Source: Polytrichum commune (Eukaryota; Streptophyta; Polytrichopsida; Polytrichales; Polytrichaceae). Taken from it: a stretch of DNA of 64,000 bases. Under the pieces are notes generated by a model. The model was not told where the DNA came from. It did no database searches and saw only the letters and a program-made list of their open reading frames with translations. This document shows positions 34,658 through 49,600 of this stretch, piece after piece. The translations under genes and the position numbers were made by a program. The stretch is from positions 27,528,001 through 27,592,000 of the forward strand of contig OX485806.1 of the NCBI GenBank assembly GCA_950295325.1, in the 5' to 3' direction. Each line of letters begins with the position of its first letter. The first letter of the stretch is position 1.

Positions 34658-37600
34658 CTGCTCCACCACCGCCATTAAGGTGTGTGGGTGTTTAGTTTGG
34701 TTGCTTTTCTCGATCGGAAACATGTAGGATTGGTATGCTGTTAGGTGAGGATCGAAGAACAAACACCATGATGACACACATGTTTAGAAGGCGTCTGACT
34801 ACATCGTCGATTGTTCTTAACTACTCTACACTCACAAGTAAACAAAAAAAATGGGAGGAGCTGTGTATTGAGTTAAGGAATTAGCAAGCAAGCATGCACT
34901 TTTGATTACCATAATTGAATCGAGGGAGGTCTGATTTTCAAACTGGTTTTTTTTTGCTGATGCTTTCATGGTAGTTTTTCTAATGCGGAGACAAGTTTCG
35001 TTATGTGAATTTTATCAATAGAGAATCACACTGACATAACACCCAAATACTTGTAGGGTGAAGTTATAGTAGGGTCCAAGGCCAAAGAAACTACAAAACC
35101 AAGCAATCCTAATAATCAAGAGCAACATTTTGAACCCAAGGAATTTACACTAGGGGTCCATGTCCAAGGTATGGAAGAAAAAAATAATGAAGCGGTGTTA
35201 ATGAGGCATCCCTTCCCCGCCAAACCTTGGCAGTCCGCACTCAAGAAAGTACTCCTAGTTTGAGAAACCGATCTTGGAGCTTGGGTCCAATCTTGAGTTT
35301 GAAGTAAGGTCCATTAAAGGGTGTTTTAGGGATGTTGTGGACCCCAAGTTTCTTGGCTCCATACCCTAATGTAAAGCCACCCTAAGTATGGCAAAAATTT
35401 CCTCATGAAGAGTGGTCTCGTGGGTTTGACAAGGTATAGGAAGAAAGACTTTCTCTTTTGAAATGAACATCTACAATAAACACTTTTCCAACTAAACCTT
35501 TTTTTTTGGTGGGACGCTAAACATGCTATTAAGGTATGTGGGCCACCTCCAAATTAATACCCCCATATACAAAACATTATTGCAAGAGAAACAATAACAT
35601 ATATACAAATGTAGAGTTAAACATAGCCTCAAATATATGAACTAGTCCAAAATATAAGCACCTACTTATCATAGAATCATGATTTTTCACTTCATGTCCA
35701 AATGATGTACCTACTATGTTTTTATAGACACATCACATAATAGCCTAAATATATATAGAAACCTTACCTTCAACAATATCTCTCCTATGTATATGGTCAA
35801 TAAGACCTAGTCAATCAATACCCCATTTGTGTAGCTACATGGGTACCTATTGCAATGTCGAATGCACACACACCCCCCCCCCCCTTCCCCAAAGTATTAT
35901 GATGAGATTGCACTATGCGCTAAAGAACATAGAAGCTATTCTTAGTTATATATTTAACACAATTGGGAAAGGCCTTTGTAGTCAGTTAAAGAGAAAGGAA
36001 ATCTTCACTTTGATCTCTCATAACTTTTGCATCTCAAATCCGACTCAAAAGCTTGAAGAGATGTATTGTCATGTGAGGGTCAGAAGAGTAAGTTGTTTTC
36101 CGACCTGCGCTCCCAGATCTGTTCCCAATGTTGCTCGGTTTCTTCATACAAAGAACATGGAGGCTCGAGTTTCTGGGCTATCAAAGCATCCTTGTGATCC
36201 TTGAACTGCTCTTCCGTCATTTTTGTCTGTCCCTACCCAGACACTCACTGATGAGTTTGATTAAAATAAAGTAAAATAAAATAGTGTTTTCCATTCTATT
36301 TTTAGCAAGATTAGTCGCAGGTGGAAACAATGCCTTGAGCTAGTCTTACCTATGGCACTGACAAGGCCTAACTCCATGTTCCTCAGATGATGCAATGAAA
36401 TGAAATGGATTTGAAAGTTCAAGAAGCCAAACGAATCATGGGGCTAGATACATCATGGTGGAGTCACAAAATGATAATTCCCTGAAGTAACAGAGTGCAT
36501 GTAATGGCTTTTGTAGAAAACAACTAATATCAACCACATGATCAAGTTCGTCGAAAGACTTGAGACTGCACAATGCTATCTTCTGAAATAAGGAAGAAAC
36601 AAAATCCTTCTAATGGAGTTACAAAGAAAGCATTCCAACATAAAATGTGCCTCATTTTTAAATACATCTCAAGAGCAAAAATAGCACAATCTATTCTCTC
36701 GAGGGTTTGGCTTGATAGTTGCCCGTTTGCCTATTTCAACGACGAGTCTACGATTTGAGCTTTGGTAGGCAACAACGATTTTGTGTTTAGATAGTGATGT
36801 ATCACAGAAAAGATAACACAAGATGACACTAAAACTGAAAAGTAACACAGAAAATTGCAAGCACTAGACTCCATTTCTCTAACCCTAAGATGAAGTGACG
36901 GTGGGAAGAAGTCATGTAGTCGACAGCTATACCAGTATTGCGGGTATTTGTTCAATGAAGGCATTCGTGCGGGCCTGGAGAAATGCAGGGCTATACTTTG
37001 CAGACTGCACCATGAAAGTGAAACCTAGCACTTGGTGCAAATCTTGACACCCACTATCTACGGTGTAACCCAGCTGCTCCTGTGTCCTGTCACCCACCAT
37101 ACCCATGATGAAAAAGATGTTAATTTCCTCACTTCCAGAATACTAACATAGGGACAGACAAACTTCCTGTACCATCTTCGCTTAATGTCCACAAAAAAAA
37201 AATTTTGATCACCAATAAAAGCCAATTTTCACACCCTTTTCATATCAGCATTTCCTTGTAGGTTTTACGCGGATACAAGGGTGGCTTAAACCCAAGGCCT
37301 TTCTGTGGATCCCACGGGAAGTCCGAGGTTAAGTGGTCTGAGGCCAAAATAATTTTAAGATTGCTGACCCCAAGCATAGTGGGGTATGTATATCTTGAGG
37401 AACTGAATATTTTCACCCAACTATGTGGAAATCTAGAGCTTGCCTTTGGGGGAGATAGGTGCAGGCTGGCTTGTCCACACCAATTCAAGGTTCTTCACTT
37501 TTGAATTTTTGAGGTTACGAACATTCTTGTGATGCTCGTTTCGAGATTACATATAGAGTTAGACCAACTTGGAGATGAAGCACCAGCATAATTCATGCCC

Positions 37601-40600
37601 GTGGCAACATCAGAGTCATCTCTCTCTCTTAATATGCTAGATACACAGAATCTTGTCAACTTCTTTACCTTTCCAGCTTTTGGATAATGTTCATCATGCA
37701 AGACCTTAATGACTTGGTACCTTTTAAATCAGGTGCTTGTTAAATCAATCTACTAATGAACTTATGTTGTGTTTGAAGCAAAAGCACACCTGAGTTGATT
37801 GAAAAAGGGTTCCGATATGATGGTTTCAAACAAGTCAAGCAAACACTTCAACCTTCTGGTATCTTTTCCAAGGTCTTGCCCAATTTGAAAGTATAACTGT
37901 CAAGATTGGAGAACAGAGCTCACTATGAGTCAAGAGAACGAAAGACAAAAGGTAGACTATGTTAAGCTTAGTGCAGCGTGTGGGCTGTGTGTATGAATTA
38001 TGAGGGGAAGACAAGTAGAGAGTGGTACATGTGCGACGGAATTTTTTTCGCAACTGGTTTTGCAGTTCTCCTTGTATAGCAGAGAAGTTCCAGCCGGGAG
38101 CTTGAGCACACAGTTTGTTGGCCTTTTCTCCAATGGCAAAGGACTGCTGACCAGAGCATCTTCGTAAACTTTGGCAATGTGCAGAGCCTGCTTTTTGAGA
38201 ATGTTCCCATGAAAGAAGCACTCGATATATGTCTGCAATAAGATGTTCATGGCAACACCACATGCTTGTAATAGAATCCGGAGCTAGCAATAATCATATT
38301 AACTTTGTAGGCAGTTGTAATCTTAACATTGATTCAAGCTACTGCATTGCCTTCAAGGATAACAAGTTCATCACATTGCAATCGTTACGAAGATATTGTT
38401 GCCCAATTCTCCCCACTTCTACCCAAGTCCCTAATGCTCGGGGGGGGGGGGGGGGGGGCAGTGTGTTAAAAAGTTAAGGATATAAGTGCGAACAACCATT
38501 ATTTTATAAGGGAGGTATTACTTTCAATTCTCTTCTTTTTTTCACATGCTATCATTATGTAGTTTCCTACTTTGGGTTAATAGAAAAATGGCTTGCATTA
38601 CTTATAATTCCAAATTACCTATTATTCCATACCCTATAGTACTTTAAAGATGTCCAGTGTCGTTTTTGATACCCTATATTACTCTTAAGTCCATTTATAA
38701 TTTTTTGCCCTCATGTTTTAAAAATACCCTATCATTTGTTCGCACGTATATTGCTACTCCAACCAATGCCTACCCCCCCCCCCCCCCGAGCCTTAATGTT
38801 ATGCAACTTTCTTGATGGTTTCCCTGGTGATACCACAAAGCATTTTTAAAAGAAAATGCGCCACATTAGGGATTGGAAAAAAGAGAGGAAGAAAGACGAC
38901 TCTGATGTTGGCACTAGGGTGGATTATGTTTTGTTTGCGAGTTGGTTTAAGTCTATATGTAATCCCAAGATGGGGCATTATGAGAATTAGAGAGCCCCCA
39001 AACATTGCTGCCTCCTTTCGAAGATAAACACCTTGCATGAATGCGGACAAGCCGAACAACACCTATCTCCATCAAGGCAAACCCTGAACTTTCCACAAGA
39101 TTGGTTAAATATGTCAGATTCACACAAGTACCCCCATTTTACCCAAATATCCCCACTATGATTGAGTGGACCCTTGATGATAGGGTACATTGGAAATCAA
39201 GTGCCAAGAAGGCCACTCGTCGAGTATTATTCTAGCCTTAGGCAACTTGACCTTGGAGTTTCCATGGAATCCAAGTTAAGGCCTTAGATTTAAGCCACCA
39301 TGGGATTAGAAAACAACATTATAGCGATCGATCAAACTGTCCATCACAGTCCAGTCTGGTCCCATTATGTCTACTCTAGTCCCATCAGATCCACACATGT
39401 CCAGTGCTGTCCGTTCTGGTCCAACTTCCAATTTGACCAGGAATAAATATAAATATAAAATATAAAAATTCAGTAATGTCTGGCCCATCACATGTCATGT
39501 CACAAATGCCGGAACGCATAATGTTAAATATGCCACGTATGTTTGTTGTCACAATCCTACATTCGATTACGAGTTGAAATACCTAAGATACATCTGAGAA
39601 GCTTGTTGTCAAGATTAAAGTGGGAAGTACTAGAGTGCATGCCTTGTTGAAAAGGGTCGTGAAAAAAGGGACATAATCTGCAAAAGTAAGGCGTGCTAGA
39701 CATGCACTTCTGCTCTCAATATTCCAAAACCTTTTGCTCAATGCTTGTGTTGAGATATATGAAGCGTGGTCAATAGGCTTCTCATTAGCCCTCTTGTAAT
39801 CTTCTAACATGCACTCCTTCAAGCTCTGCATCACAAACAACTTTGGCCATTGAATTGGCTTGGGACTTTAAGTGGGCACACAGGCCTTTCTTCTTGTGTT
39901 ATTTATTGAATCTAGAATGGTGTCTATAATTTGAGCACATAGTCTAATCTCTACGTAATATGTGTCTTTTTAAGTGTCCATTTCTAACAACAACCTTGCC
40001 ATTTACTAGTCAAATGTAGGCGTTCGATTAAGTAAGAGTGACCACATAAGGTCCACATACCTTACCTCAAAATTCCCTGAGGTTACAAAGATCCCCTTCA
40101 AGTTGGCCGCAATTCTTTCAGCAAGGACAGGGAGTTTCTCACTGAATCCGGACAACTTCACTTCAAGCTTATATCCTGACAGCGTGATTGATGTCTCCAG
40201 CTTTGCCATATTTGCCTGAATCATGAATAGGACCACTACGGACATCAATTCGTTTTTTTGCAGGCCATGTCTAATTTCAAGATGATTATTAAAAGTTTCA
40301 TATCCCTTGTAGACCTACTCTTAAGTAGCAATCACCACTAACTTGATTATCTAATCAAGCCTATTTTAATTGCAACACTGGTAAATTCTTCCAATTTAAG
40401 TGCATTCTTTTTATTGACTCTGCCCTAGAGCAGAGTTTAAAGTTTGCTTTTTTTTCTCGTCCATAAGATTTGTCCCTGAATGAAGGAATGTGGATGAATT
40501 TAAGTTAACTTTCGGTAACTAGAAATTCATGTAAGAAAATACACTAATTATTGTATTTAGTGTCATATGGTATTTTATGTCACTGGTAACTTTTATTGTT

Positions 40601-43600
40601 GGTACTTCTTGGGAATAAGTTTACAAGTCCTGCCATCCCAACTTACTTTAAGTTCATCACTTCTGGTATATTTTTCATTTTAACATTTTTGTAATGAAAC
40701 GTTGTCATGGATGAATTGAAATTTGGATGAGAAACCATTTAGTAAGTGACAGTAATTGCAACACTGTAAATCCATAATGCCCAAATTTTTTACAAGGAAT
40801 GACAAATAATGTTAGGTTTACATATAGTGTTGGTGACACTACACGGGCGGTTTACAATAGTACTGAGCAAGACAAATAGGATTGGTGACACGAAATACAA
40901 TATTTAGTGTAGATAGAGCTATCTTGAACCTAAATTAACTCCCATTCTTAAAATAGGGCTTGGATAGAGCCTTGCATGCATAGGATCTTGTTGCTTTGCA
41001 TCTTTTTCATATCTTTCAGATGGATATCAAACTATCCGCTAGGGTTCTAGGGATCAGGGTATCAAAGTGACAGGATTTAATATGCAAGTGGCTTGGTTCA
41101 CCCACAAGGGGTCACTCCCTTGCAGAGCCCAACATTTTCCTTTTTAATTGCACCCATACCCAGACCATGCCCATCAGCAGTGACCTATGCCCACCCATGC
41201 CCACCCATGCCCACCCATAGCATGACATGAGCGCACCCATGCCCATCCATGCCCACACATAGCATGACATGTGCCCACCCATGCCCCACCCACGCCCCAC
41301 CCATGCTATTCAAATTGTGCCCATGTATTCAAAAATTGTGTAATGTGTATTGTGTAATTGTGTAATGTGTCTTGTATGATTGTGTAATTGTGCCCCACCC
41401 ATGCCCACCCATTATAATATCAAACCCATGCCCACCCATGAACAATAATATCGCAGCCATGCCCACCCATGCCCACCCATGAACAATAATATTGCACCCA
41501 TGCCCACCCAAAACCCATGGGCATGGGCATGGGTATGGGCACCCAATGTAGGGCTCTGCTCCCTTGTAGAGACATGAACCATATGAGGTAAAATGGTAAA
41601 TTCAGGAGGGTATGAGGAATCACTTTTAAATTCATGGGATATTCTACATATTCTTAACATATATCTAGTATACTCTCAAAATGCAGTTCCAATAGACTCA
41701 CTTTTTATAAGACTTCTATATTACTTTGAACATCAAACGGGACCCATCTTTTATCACGACAATGGAGTGGAAGTCTCACCAAATACAACATCTTGTTCAG
41801 CTCACTTTTCAGCTGAACCACGTACAGCTGAGCTAATACTGCATCCTCAACGCATTTGGTTCCCGCACTGAGAGTTATTGAAAAGAATGCATTTGTTCGA
41901 GGCGTACTGAACTTTCTGTCAATTTTATGCCACACTTTGAGTGCGGCGGAGTCCAAAAGACAACTCGGGTGCGCGTGTTCCTTGCCTATGGTATGGATTG
42001 TGAAATCATGAGGAATGAATTCATTGTGCACTGGCATATGTAGAGCCGGATCCACCGATGGTGGGTTTGCCCAAATTTTCATGGTGTTTGCCGGGAGCGT
42101 CTCCTCTTTGAAGGGAGTTTCGAACCATGGCTCAATCTGCACACCTGACAAAACAGCAGACACATTATTAACACATCTCTGAACTAAGATTTTATTCTTC
42201 ATAGCAAATGTTAGAATTAAGGTAGGAAGAAATATTTTAAGTAAATTCAGAAAGAATAAAAGGTTCTGGGTACTTCACATCAGACAATGTGGATGAGAAA
42301 CTATATCACTCCGACATTCAAGCTTTGTTACTTACTCTTAGGCTAAATTTGCATGTTCTCTATGTAGCCTACCCCTGAAAGTGAGGAAACTGTGTTTATA
42401 AACACATTTTTCTGCGAGCTACATCTATGTCTATCTCTGTCTATGTGTAGATGTCCTTTGTGTGCCCTACTACTTGGAAGTGCTTGCATTCTTGTTCGCA
42501 GAAAAATGAGATAGAAGTACTCTCAAATTACAAGGGAGTGCCCCCTGGGCATCCAAGGTTCAATTGTGCTATCTTATAATAGATTAGTTCTTCGCCTCAA
42601 TGGGGTTTTTCATCAGGAGTTTATGTCCTATAATTTTCAATTTGATCATTTTGCATAAAATATCAATGTTTTCTTCCACTTGTGGTACATGCTTAGAGGT
42701 AGTTATTGAATTTGAATTAGAGCAACCTAATTTGGTTCATTAAGGGCCAAACTCGTTTTATCAACTCTTGGCATGCCAAAATGCGTTTGACCCTCAATGA
42801 ACGGATATAGAATGTTCTTCCTTTAAACCTCCACACTGCCTTCAAGCCCGCATCTAGAACTAACCAAACATGGAAGGTGCTGTATCAAAACAACCAACTC
42901 CCGACCAAAAGTCATGTCCATTCTTTTGTTTTCCTATTTAGTTTCTGCCAAGAAAGTCTCAACTGAAATTCTAGGTAAGTGCAAACGAAAGTTTTTGCTT
43001 CTGTGTGAGAAAAATCAATCATGGAAATGCAAATGCTAAGTTGGGTAAGTGATACCTGGAGCATTTTTGTCGAAGCTGTGTAGCAATAGGTCAAGGCGCA
43101 TGTTCTCTGGGGTGAATCTGGCTAGAAGTGAGGTAATCAAGGATGGATCCCACAAGTCATGAGCATACTCCCCATACAGGATATGTGCTTCCGAGTACAA
43201 GTGCATGTTTGCTGCCAGCCCTCTCAAAACATGAAGTCATCATAATCACATTTCATTTCATAATTGGGACAAGCTACGAGAAGTATGCTTAGTGAAGTTT
43301 TCAAGTGCCTCAAATGTTAGTCAGCTCAAATTTCAGAAGGTTTGAACATATCCTGGGAACACCTACGAGATTTACATGAATGTGAAAATGTATGTTACAA
43401 CCAATGATCATTACCTATTCTCAAGTTTGTGAAACAAAGAGTGGTGTGTGATAATTGGCGTCGAACTGAAACCTTGCTAGAAATAGGTGGACATACGGTA
43501 TGCAGCTTGCGGGTGTTATTCAGTCACTTTCCTTAATCAGATACATATATTTGATTGGTGTGTGGTTTGGTGAGGATCAAATAATAAAGACACATGTTCA

Positions 43601-46600
43601 TTAAGAGAATGGACTACGTCTTCAAATTTTATTAACTACTCTACACTCAATAATGAACACAAATGGGCAGACCATGTATTCATTGAAGAAATCAACAAAC
43701 ACGCACTTCTGATAACCATAATGAATGCAGGGGAGGTATGATTTTTGTTGATGCTTCCTTGTAGATTTGCTAATGCAGCACAAGTTCCGTTTCATTGTGT
43801 ATATCTAATTGATAGAAGTTGGAGAATATGAATAACGAATCGAATAACACCCACATACCTTAGATTGTGTAGATAACTTACTAGCAAGGTTTATTGCATA
43901 CTCATCTGAAGAGCCTTCCTCAGGAAATTGAAAATTCAATGTGCTAACAGCTTTTTGCTCCTTGAATACCCACTCCTGTGGTCCTACTGATCGCAACATT
44001 TTCAAATACTGGTAAAGAAGCCCAATGACCTCCATCACCTGCAAATAGACTACTACTTAAGGTTGCAAGAGGAGTTCATCAAACCTTGAAATTACATGAG
44101 ACAAACAAGGACGATATAAAGCCAATTTATTAGACATGTATTAAAAAGTATTATTTCGATGTTAATCACACGTGGTTTTGAATTTGACAAGGGAGTGATC
44201 TCCCTGGGTTGAATGCAAACACACAGGGAAACCAGTCACACCTTGCAACAACAACGTATGAAGCGACAACTATACATAGTGGAGGGATGTCATGATTTCA
44301 TACATGCTCAAGTCCATGGGATGTTAGAGAAATAGTAACAGTGAAATTGAATGTGACGGAGTTGGTTTCATGACCATTATCTCCACAGCCTGCCATAACG
44401 GTTCTACCCCATCCTCTCTTCTTAAGCAATGCCTGCAAACTTCCGGCACCCTCTGCAAACAATGACCACACGAATTCTCATCAGACGAAAATCAAATAAC
44501 ATAGTGGTCAGGTCAAGAGATTCTGTTGACGTGTCTTTTCTCGATTAGATACAAGGAGGCAAATTATCACTTGTAATCGATGGCCTTGGCATTGCTTGTC
44601 CACTACATCCATTAATGAACATTTGTCGCCCGCCATCGGCTGTGGTGGGCACCTAATATGTTGGACACCACTACAAGCCGCGACAGAGCTCCTCGCATCC
44701 ATTACCTAGTTCATAGTATCAAATAGCATAGTATAACTTTCAATTTCCTAATCTTTTTCAATGGTAGGCAAGATTTGGATCACCATGGCCGATGAGGTGA
44801 CCAAAATAGTCCTGAGGTTTTTTAAGATAGGCGCTCTCGAGGCAAGGAAGGGGCCAAGTCACTGATGCTAAACTCTGCTCTTGTCCAGCTGCACAGAGGT
44901 AGAAACGATGAGGTTTCCAAATTTGGCCTTCACAGTGAAACTTCAAGCGGCCATGACCACCTTCTCGCACTTCACTGAAGAGCTCAACCACCCACTTTTG
45001 CAGGGTCTCAATTGATTCTGAATTTTAAGAAAATAGTCAAAGAAACTGTCATATGTAATTTATATTTGTACTGTACTATGTTTGAATACATATACATACA
45101 TATACATACATATACATACATACAAACACACATATTGTTAAAGAGAGTGGAGTTGAACCGCAAGTATTTCGTTAAAAGTGCTCTCTGAGAGTTCAAGACA
45201 TTCGGCAACACACATGATGAAGCATTGAAAATCACGTCAGTAGCTGTAAAGTTGTTGTAAGCAAATCTGCTGCTTCAAACTCAATGCTGACAAGGTGGAA
45301 GAGTAAGTACATCCACACCTACTAAATGCATTAAATATCCAATTGGAGGAAGTGGGTCTTCAAGTCTTTGAATGAAATTCAAGATGCTAATTTTGTATGT
45401 TATTGTAAAGATCTTATACAATACATCCAGAGTAAGTAATCTGGTCACCATATGTCAAGAACATAGGTTGAAACAACAAGCAGTGATCAATTTCTTATAA
45501 TCAAAAGTCACATGGTTTCATGATGAAAAGTGGCATAGATTAATATTCCAGGTGTGCATTATGTTTACTAAGTAGACAGGAGATGATTGTAAGAAGCACG
45601 TGAACAACATGAGCACGCTTAATATGCCCGCAAATTCAGTCATTGTGAGGACCTACACAAACCTTACAGATATTTACTACTAAACATCAAGGGATCATTC
45701 ACACAATAGAGGTATCCTCTATCTCAAAATGACTTTTGGTCAGGAGTTGGTTGTTTGGATACAACACCTTCTATGTTTGGTAATTTTTTGGTGCATGCTT
45801 GAAGGTCGTGTGGAGGTTTGCAAGAAAAACATTTTTTATCCATTCATTTGAGGAGCAAACTTATTTTGGCATGCCAAGAGGTGCTGAAATGAGTTTAGCC
45901 CTCATTGAACTGCAGAAGGTTACTCTTCATTCAAATTCAAGCACTACCTCCGAGCATGCACCACAATTGGAATGAAATTATTGATATTGTATGCCATACA
46001 ACCAATATATTGATATATCACAGGGGATCAACTCCTGACAAAATGTCCCGTTGAGTTAAAGCATAACTCTAATAGAATGATTGGTGACACCGTCCTTGAA
46101 CATCTAAGGTTAATTGGTTAAACATCAAAGCATGTATGTGGAGGTCTTCCAAGAGAGGGTTATCCAAGTTTGCATTCTAGTTGAAAACTTAATATACAAG
46201 TGAGGCGGTTGTGATGAATAGGGCTTACCACGCACCTCCACCAAGCAATACGAGTTTCATGCGTCCTGCTCTGTAATGATCATGGTAAAGCTGTAGCAGC
46301 TTACCCCTCATGTCCACCCCTCGTTCCATGGGTTCACCTAAACTTTTCCTGTTTCCTGCAACCGCACTATATATCGTACTAAGCAAAACTAAACAAAAAA
46401 GTCCACCAGTCCAAGGTGCCAAATTTCAATTTGCTTGAAGGAACTCACATATGGTACTACAAGTCTTGACCATGTTGCAAACCCAATTCTTTGTTGCTTT
46501 GTAATTTTTGTTCCAACCAGAACCAATTCTGAGAAAGAAAGATGACTCTGATGTTGCCAACGGACGTGCATTAAGGTGTAGTTTCATCATCGAGTCGGTC

Positions 46601-49600
46601 TATGTCTATATGTAATCCTGAAATGGGTATCATGCTCGGGGGGGCAGTGTGTTAAAAAATTAAGGATATAGGTGCGAACAACCACTATTTTATAGGAGGG
46701 TATTACTTTCAATTCTCTTCTTTTTTTCACATGCTATCATTATAAAATCTTCTACTTTGGGTTAATAAAAAAAATGGCTTGCATTACTTATAATTCCAAA
46801 TTACCTATTATTCCATACCCTATAGTACTTTAAAGATGTCCAGTGCCATTTTTGATACCTTATATTACTCTTAAGTCCATTTATAATTTTTTGTCCCCAT
46901 GTTTTTAAAATACCCTATCATTTGTTCGCACGTATATTGCTACTCCAACCAATGACTACCCCCCCCCCCCCCCCGAGGTATCATGAGAATCAAAGGGCAC
47001 CCAAAGACCTTTGAAAGATGAACACCTTGAACAGACGCAGACAAACTAGCTTTCACCAATCTCTCCTAGGTTCCCACATGATTGGGTAAAAATATTTGGT
47101 TCACCCATACTACCCCACGATGATTGGGTGGACCACAAGTGGTAGGGTGCACCAACCCATTCTGACATTTATCACAATTTTCCACAAGAAAATGTCTAGT
47201 TCATTAAGTAATGTATTTGCATGGGGTCCAAATGTGTGTGAAATGAGTTTTTAAAACAATTCGGGTAGTAGGAAGGGAGAAGATAATAATCTCATATTGG
47301 TCGTTGGTTCAATTAACCATGTGAACCAAAGGAAGGTAGTGCCACTTGCATGTGAATAGTTGCATGCAGTGAGCAGGAAAAATGACTTGGAAGTTGGTTA
47401 GTCACCGCAACACTTATTACTCGATATTCAAAGGAAGGTATGAATTATATGGGTTTTTTGGTATGAGGGTCAGGAATCACATTCACCCCAAGAGAACCGA
47501 TGAATTGGATGTGACGGCAGAGCCGTATGGCATTGCACTTGGCAGAGGCGGTTCCCATCATTTGCCAATGCTTGCACAAATTCTGCAGTCACCCAGCCAC
47601 TGAGCTCAGCATTAATTCGCTACAAGCTCGAAGTCATCAAGCGCATGAATAAGGTGTGTGGGCTGCTTATGTGGTCACTCTTCTTGATCAAAAACCTACA
47701 TTTGAGTGGTAAGGTAAGCGGCCTTAAAAAGACACTTTCAGCTCTGCACCCACTTCTCATAGGATGTGAAACGCGAAATCAGTGCAAGATGATTAGCAAA
47801 TCCAAATTGTGCCCATAGCCATTTCCCTCTTACATTTTGGAGCACATATGAATATCTTATTCATTGTCAAAGTGAAGTTTCTCTTTCTTATTATATGATC
47901 ATCTAGGTCCATCTAGTTATGTTGTCTATTGAGACTAGAATGGTTAACAAATATTTAACACCCAATCCAATCTCTTTGAAACACATGTCTTTTTTGGTGT
48001 CCGTTCTTGGATCCACACCTAACCACACATCACTCAAATATAAGTGTCTGATTGAGATAAGTATTGAATTAGACCCATTAACCTTTTATGACAAGGCTTG
48101 TTGCTAAGAACAGACACCATAATGGCACATGTTACAATGACATTGGGTTACGTGCTCAAATTCTATACACTATTCTAGGGTCAATAGTTAACACAATCGA
48201 GAGGACCTATATGATCAACTTAATGAGAAAGAGAATGTTCACTTTGGCCTCTTGTGACTTTTGCATCTCAATTCCAAGATTGAAATTTGAAGTGACAATG
48301 TTTGTGATTTGCAGTAGCTAAGTGAATGAGACAGTTCCCAATCCAATCACTCCAACCCCTACTTCAGATTGGAGGCAATGTACAACAGAATTGCAAGAGA
48401 CTGCAGAAGCAAATTAGTGAGCATGGTAAATGCAAAAAAACCCTACCTGATTCAATGGCCTGAATCTCCCGGTCCATGGCTTCCACCTTGATTAGAGGAG
48501 AAATAAAGAACTGCGAAAATCTGCATCACTTTTATGGACTTTGGAATTTGGCAATGGATGGTCATGTAGTTCTACTCAATAATAATTGCCAAGTTGCAAA
48601 TGTGGATATATCCATAATTGGCTCATAAATTGATCATCAAAAATAAGAAATGTGTTGCAAAGTTGTAAGGAGTTAGTTCACCTTTCAAGCGCATCCCTGA
48701 AACACTTATTGATAACTTCAAAGTGGTAACATGTAAATTCTTGGTCCGTATATGCATTGGAAGAACCTCCATGTTGAGACAGAAATCTATCATACTGCAT
48801 GCAGCCTAGGCTTGTTAGTTCCAACTTTGGACCTCCACTACTATCAAATTCTAGCTTACCACATGCTTCAAATAGAAACTCATAAAGGGAAGTAATTGCA
48901 AGATGCCATCACCTTCAAGTAATATGTGTTTCATTTGTGCATGCACCATTAAATATAAAATGCACATGCAGTCGATAGATTATTGAAGAAATAAACTCAG
49001 AATATACTGCAAATATCTCATAAAGTGGAAATTGTGGAACCTCATTCTCATCAGGGAACTTAGTGCTACCCATGAACAGCATATGCTCTGCATCAATCCA
49101 AGAATAATATATGTCGTAATCATTCTTTAATTGCAGAACTCAGGTCTTATTGTAACACTTTGAAGCTTGTTGATGTCATAGGCTTGTATGCACCAGAAGT
49201 ACATACCAGAAATATTTATTTGGAAAAAGGAACAAGATCTCAATGAAAACCCCTAATTCATGGACACTAGACCAACCACTGCCCGGAATATGCTAAATGA
49301 TAGCAAGAGTAGAACAAATAATCTTGGCGCCAAAGCATTGTGCAAATTAATTTGGTAGTTGTCATGAAGCCATGACTGAGTTCCAGTAAGGTATGTGGGT
49401 GTTAATCGGTTACCTGACTTCATTGGACACCTATAATTAAATGGTGTGTGGTCAGATGTGGATCTAAGAAAAGACCCCATAAAGACACATGTTTAAAAGA
49501 GATTCAACTGTGTCTCCAAATATTATTAACTACTCTACATTCAATAGTCACCACAATTGGGGAACTATGTATTCATTCAAGGAATCGACACACATCCACT

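Noticed and set aside
38437-38790. Segmental duplication of an intron as origin of the two poly-G elements
   Set aside because: Similarity stops exactly at CTCGGG and CCCGAG, and each copy has its own 8-bp flanking repeat, which indicates insertion.
41112-41660. Gly/Trp/Met-rich open frames
   Set aside because: They are translations of the GGGTGGGCATGGG minisatellite, not proteins.
47487-47582. Apparent frameshift in nardilysin exon 8
   Set aside because: It came from dropping two bases at a line break. Recounting gives one intact frame, ending SHPIHRFSWG.
48330-48410. Alternative exon after a CTTCTGCAG acceptor in intron 7
   Set aside because: Its translation shows no similarity to the conserved stretch expected there, which is found in full at 47,487-47,582.
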